From the NCBI RefSeq assembly GCF_024448335.1, contig NZ_JAMOHM010000009.1, forward strand, positions 1 to 64,000: DNA of 64,000 nucleotides, read 5' to 3'. The position numbers and the translations under genes were made by a program. Shown here piece after piece: positions 62,266 to 64,000 of the stretch; the first letter of the stretch is position 1; each line of letters opens with the position of its first letter. A model generated the notes under the pieces. That model was given only the letters and a program-made list of their open reading frames with translations. It had not been told where the DNA came from and ran no database searches. Origin of the DNA: Stutzerimonas frequens. Lineage in GTDB: Bacteria; Pseudomonadota; Gammaproteobacteria; Pseudomonadales; Pseudomonadaceae.

Positions 62266-62356
62266 GCTATAGATTTATATCGAGCAGGAGTACGAAGCGG
62301 CCGCATCAGGCCGCCGATTCGACGAGCGCCAACAAGACCTCGTCAGCCAGATAAGC

Positions 62357-63115
62357 TCACGCCGGATTGGGGCAGTCGATGAAGCGATGCTCGATTCCGA
62401 ACTGCCGCGCCAGGTAATCGCCGAGCGCCTGGACCCCGTACCGCTCGGTGGCATGGTGCCCCGCCGCGAAGAAGCTCAAACCGTTTTCCCGGGCGATGTG
62501 CGCGGTAGGCTCGGAGATTTCGCCCGTGATGTAGGCGTCCACGCCGGCGGCGACGGCCTTGTCGATATAACCCTGGGCACCACCGGTGCACCAGGCGACG
62601 CGACGGATCGGACCCCGGCCTTCGACCATCAATGGCTGGCGCCCGAGCGCTTGCTGTATGCCGTGCATGAACTCGGCCGGCGCCAGCGGCTGCTCCAGCG
62701 ACCCGACCAACCCGACCGAACGCGGATTCTCCGGCTCCAGTCCACCTTCGATGCATAGCCCCAGCAACCTGCCCAGCTGGACGTTATTGCCAACCTCGGG
62801 GTGCACATCGAGTGGCAGATGATAGGCGAGCAAGGAAATGTCGTGGCCCAGCAATGTCTTCAAACGACGCTGCTTCATTCCGACGATGCGTGCATCCTCG
62901 TTCTTCCAGAAGTAGCCGTGGTGCACCAGCACCACGTCGGCATCAGCCTCGACCGCAGCATCGAGCAGTGCCTGGCTGGCCGTCACACCACTGACGATAC
63001 GGGCGACCCGAGGACGCCCTTCGACCTGAAGACCGTTGGGACAGTAATCGGCAATCCTGCCGGCCTCCAGATAGCGGTCCGCCTCCTGGACCAGCGTGGT
63101 AAGCGAAACAGTCAC
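62357..63115 (-). CDS. Nif3-like dinuclear metal centre protein
   Basis: A 252-residue protein of the Nif3/YqfO/YbgI family, hexameric with two metal ions. Conserved pieces: YCPNGLQVEGRP, DVVLVHHGYFW (metal ligands), LLAYHLPLDVHPEVGNN, and the GHHATERYGVQALGDYLA end. Its biochemical function is not agreed. The start is GTG at 63115 with GGAGAGG seven bases upstream; the longer frame from 63151 adds a peptide without a proper start. Divergent from algW. Confidence 0.9.
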   Translation of the reverse strand: MTVSLTTLVQEADRYLEAGRIADYCPNGLQVEGRPRVARIVSGVTASQALLDAAVEADADVVLVHHGYFWKNEDARIVGMKQRRLKTLLGHDISLLAYHLPLDVHPEVGNNVQLGRLLGLCIEGGLEPENPRSVGLVGSLEQPLAPAEFMHGIQQALGRQPLMVEGRGPIRRVAWCTGGAQGYIDKAVAAGVDAYITGEISEPTAHIARENGLSFFAAGHHATERYGVQALGDYLARQFGIEHRFIDCPNPA

Positions 63116-63208
63116 ATCGACCTCTCCTTCGCTGCAGCGAGCCCGCGGCAATGACCAGTGCGCTGCTGCAAATCATGAATGCGAAGCTGCATTTCAGTTC
63201 GAGCTTCG

Positions 63209-63214
63209 TATAAT
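63209..63214 (+). promoter_or_regulatory. Probable -10 box for the algW-like gene
   Basis: TATAAT lies 57 bases before the start codon. No good -35 at the usual spacing was found, so the assignment is tentative. Confidence 0.4.
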
Positions 63215-63270
63215 GCCGCCACCTTAAGGCGCACTCCCCGCGCCCGCAACTCTGTCCGGATTCCCGCGCG

Positions 63271-64000
63271 ATGTTCAATGCCCTGCGTTTCCTAGGCTGG
63301 CCGCTGCTGGTCGGCATACTCGTAGCACTGCTGATCATCCAGCGCTACCCGCAGCTGGTGGGGATCACCGAACCGGATATCGGTCTTCAGCAGGCGCCCC
63401 TAATAGCCGCCGGCTCCCAGCAGGGACCCTATTCGTATGCCAATGCCGTGGCTTCGGCGGCACCAGCCGTTGCCAATCTCTATACCACCAAGGTCATCGA
63501 GAAGACGGAGCAGCAACCGCCTTTGGCCAAAGACCCGCTGTTCCAGCGCTTTTTCAACGACAACCTGCCACGGCAGCGGCGCATGGAGTCGAGCCTCGGC
63601 TCGGCAGTCATCATGAGCCCCGAGGGCTACCTGCTGACCAACAATCACGTTACAGCCAATGCCGAGCAGATCGTCGTGGCGCTCAAGGATGGCCGCGAGA
63701 CCCTGGCCAGGGTGATCGGCAGTGATCCGGAAACCGACCTCGCGGTCCTCAAGATCGACCTGGCTGAGCTTCCGGCGATAACCCTTGGCCACTCCGATCG
63801 CATCCGCGTCGGTGACGTCACGCTGGCAATCGGCAACCCATTCGGGGTCGGCCAGACCGTGACCATGGGCATCATCAGCGCCACCGGACGCAACCAGCTG
63901 GGCCTCAATACCTACGAAGACTTCATCCAGACCGACGCCGCGATCAATCGTGGCAACTCGGGCGGCGCACTGGTCGATGCCGGCGGCAACCTCATCGGTA
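63271..64000 (+). CDS. algW: AlgW/DegS-type periplasmic serine protease, 5' part
   Basis: The first 243 codons of a membrane-anchored trypsin-like protease that runs past the window end. It has one N-terminal helix (LLVGILVALLIIQ) and the catalytic triad: His in TNNHVTAN, Asp in ETDLAVLK and Ser in NRGNSGGALV. AlgW cleaves MucA to free the envelope-stress sigma factor AlgU in Pseudomonas. The gene order cysNC-cysD-Nif3-algW matches Pseudomonas. The PDZ domain would lie beyond the edge. Confidence 0.93.
   Translation, partial: MFNALRFLGWPLLVGILVALLIIQRYPQLVGITEPDIGLQQAPLIAAGSQQGPYSYANAVASAAPAVANLYTTKVIEKTEQQPPLAKDPLFQRFFNDNLPRQRRMESSLGSAVIMSPEGYLLTNNHVTANAEQIVVALKDGRETLARVIGSDPETDLAVLKIDLAELPAITLGHSDRIRVGDVTLAIGNPFGVGQTVTMGIISATGRNQLGLNTYEDFIQTDAAINRGNSGGALVDAGGNLIG

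Overview
The window is chromosomal DNA from a GC-rich gammaproteobacterium of the Pseudomonas/Stutzerimonas group. The support for this is the gene content and order: an mqo-type malate dehydrogenase, the mraZ-to-lpxC division cluster, rnpB-rsmI-lpoA, petABC-sspAB, pilBCD-coaE-yacG, cysD-cysNC-algW, and close similarity to Pseudomonas proteins. The species call is an inference; no rRNA or other marker lies in the window.

Layout. 0-20.5 kb is mixed housekeeping and stress genes: a Cache/HAMP chemoreceptor, an SRAP-domain DNA-crosslink protein, small zinc-ribbon and DUF2007 proteins, an acyltransferase, a DUF1329 protein, a YajG lipoprotein, malate:quinone oxidoreductase, a SulP transporter, an SDR dehydrogenase, a LOG-family nucleotide hydrolase, DUF2726 and DUF5924/DUF2914 membrane proteins, an MgtC-like protein, a sorbosone-dehydrogenase-like lipoprotein, OsmE, a Rho-N/SAP-like protein and a ferritin-like protein. 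Inside it, 13.3-14.7 kb carries a cluster of DnaA-box-like 9-mers, mostly in inverted pairs. 20.6-38.5 kb, minus strand, is the complete, tightly overlapped dcw (division and cell wall) operon plus lpxC, read from a good sigma70 promoter with a four-repeat MraZ operator. 38.7-43.5 kb holds the RNase P RNA, rsmI, and lpoA-yraN-SIS-BON. 43.6-48.4 kb, minus strand, holds sspB/sspA, petC/B/A and rpsI/rplM. 48.8-50.6 kb holds an aldo-keto reductase and a CbiM-like permease.

50.6-59.3 kb is the type IV pilus locus and the most unusual part. The ordinary yacG-coaE-pilD-pilC-pilB genes run on the minus strand. Where Pseudomonas normally has one full-length pilA, this window has a 61-aa pilin with no globular domain, a 146-aa secreted protein with six cysteines in its mature part, and a second domainless pilin. 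These are followed by an ABC-2 permease, a membrane-anchored repeat-like protein and an ABC ATPase. The arrangement recalls the split short-pilin/partner pair of Geobacter and the pilGHI transporter of Myxococcus. The pilin part is AT-rich relative to its surroundings and is preceded by a plausible RpoN (-24/-12) promoter. I read it as a laterally acquired split-pilin plus ABC-transporter cassette in a gammaproteobacterial pilBCD context.

59.3-64 kb carries cysNC and cysD (sulfate activation, minus strand), a Nif3-like protein and the 5' part of an AlgW/DegS-type periplasmic protease that runs off the end. No CRISPR array, insertion sequence, tRNA or rRNA gene was seen.
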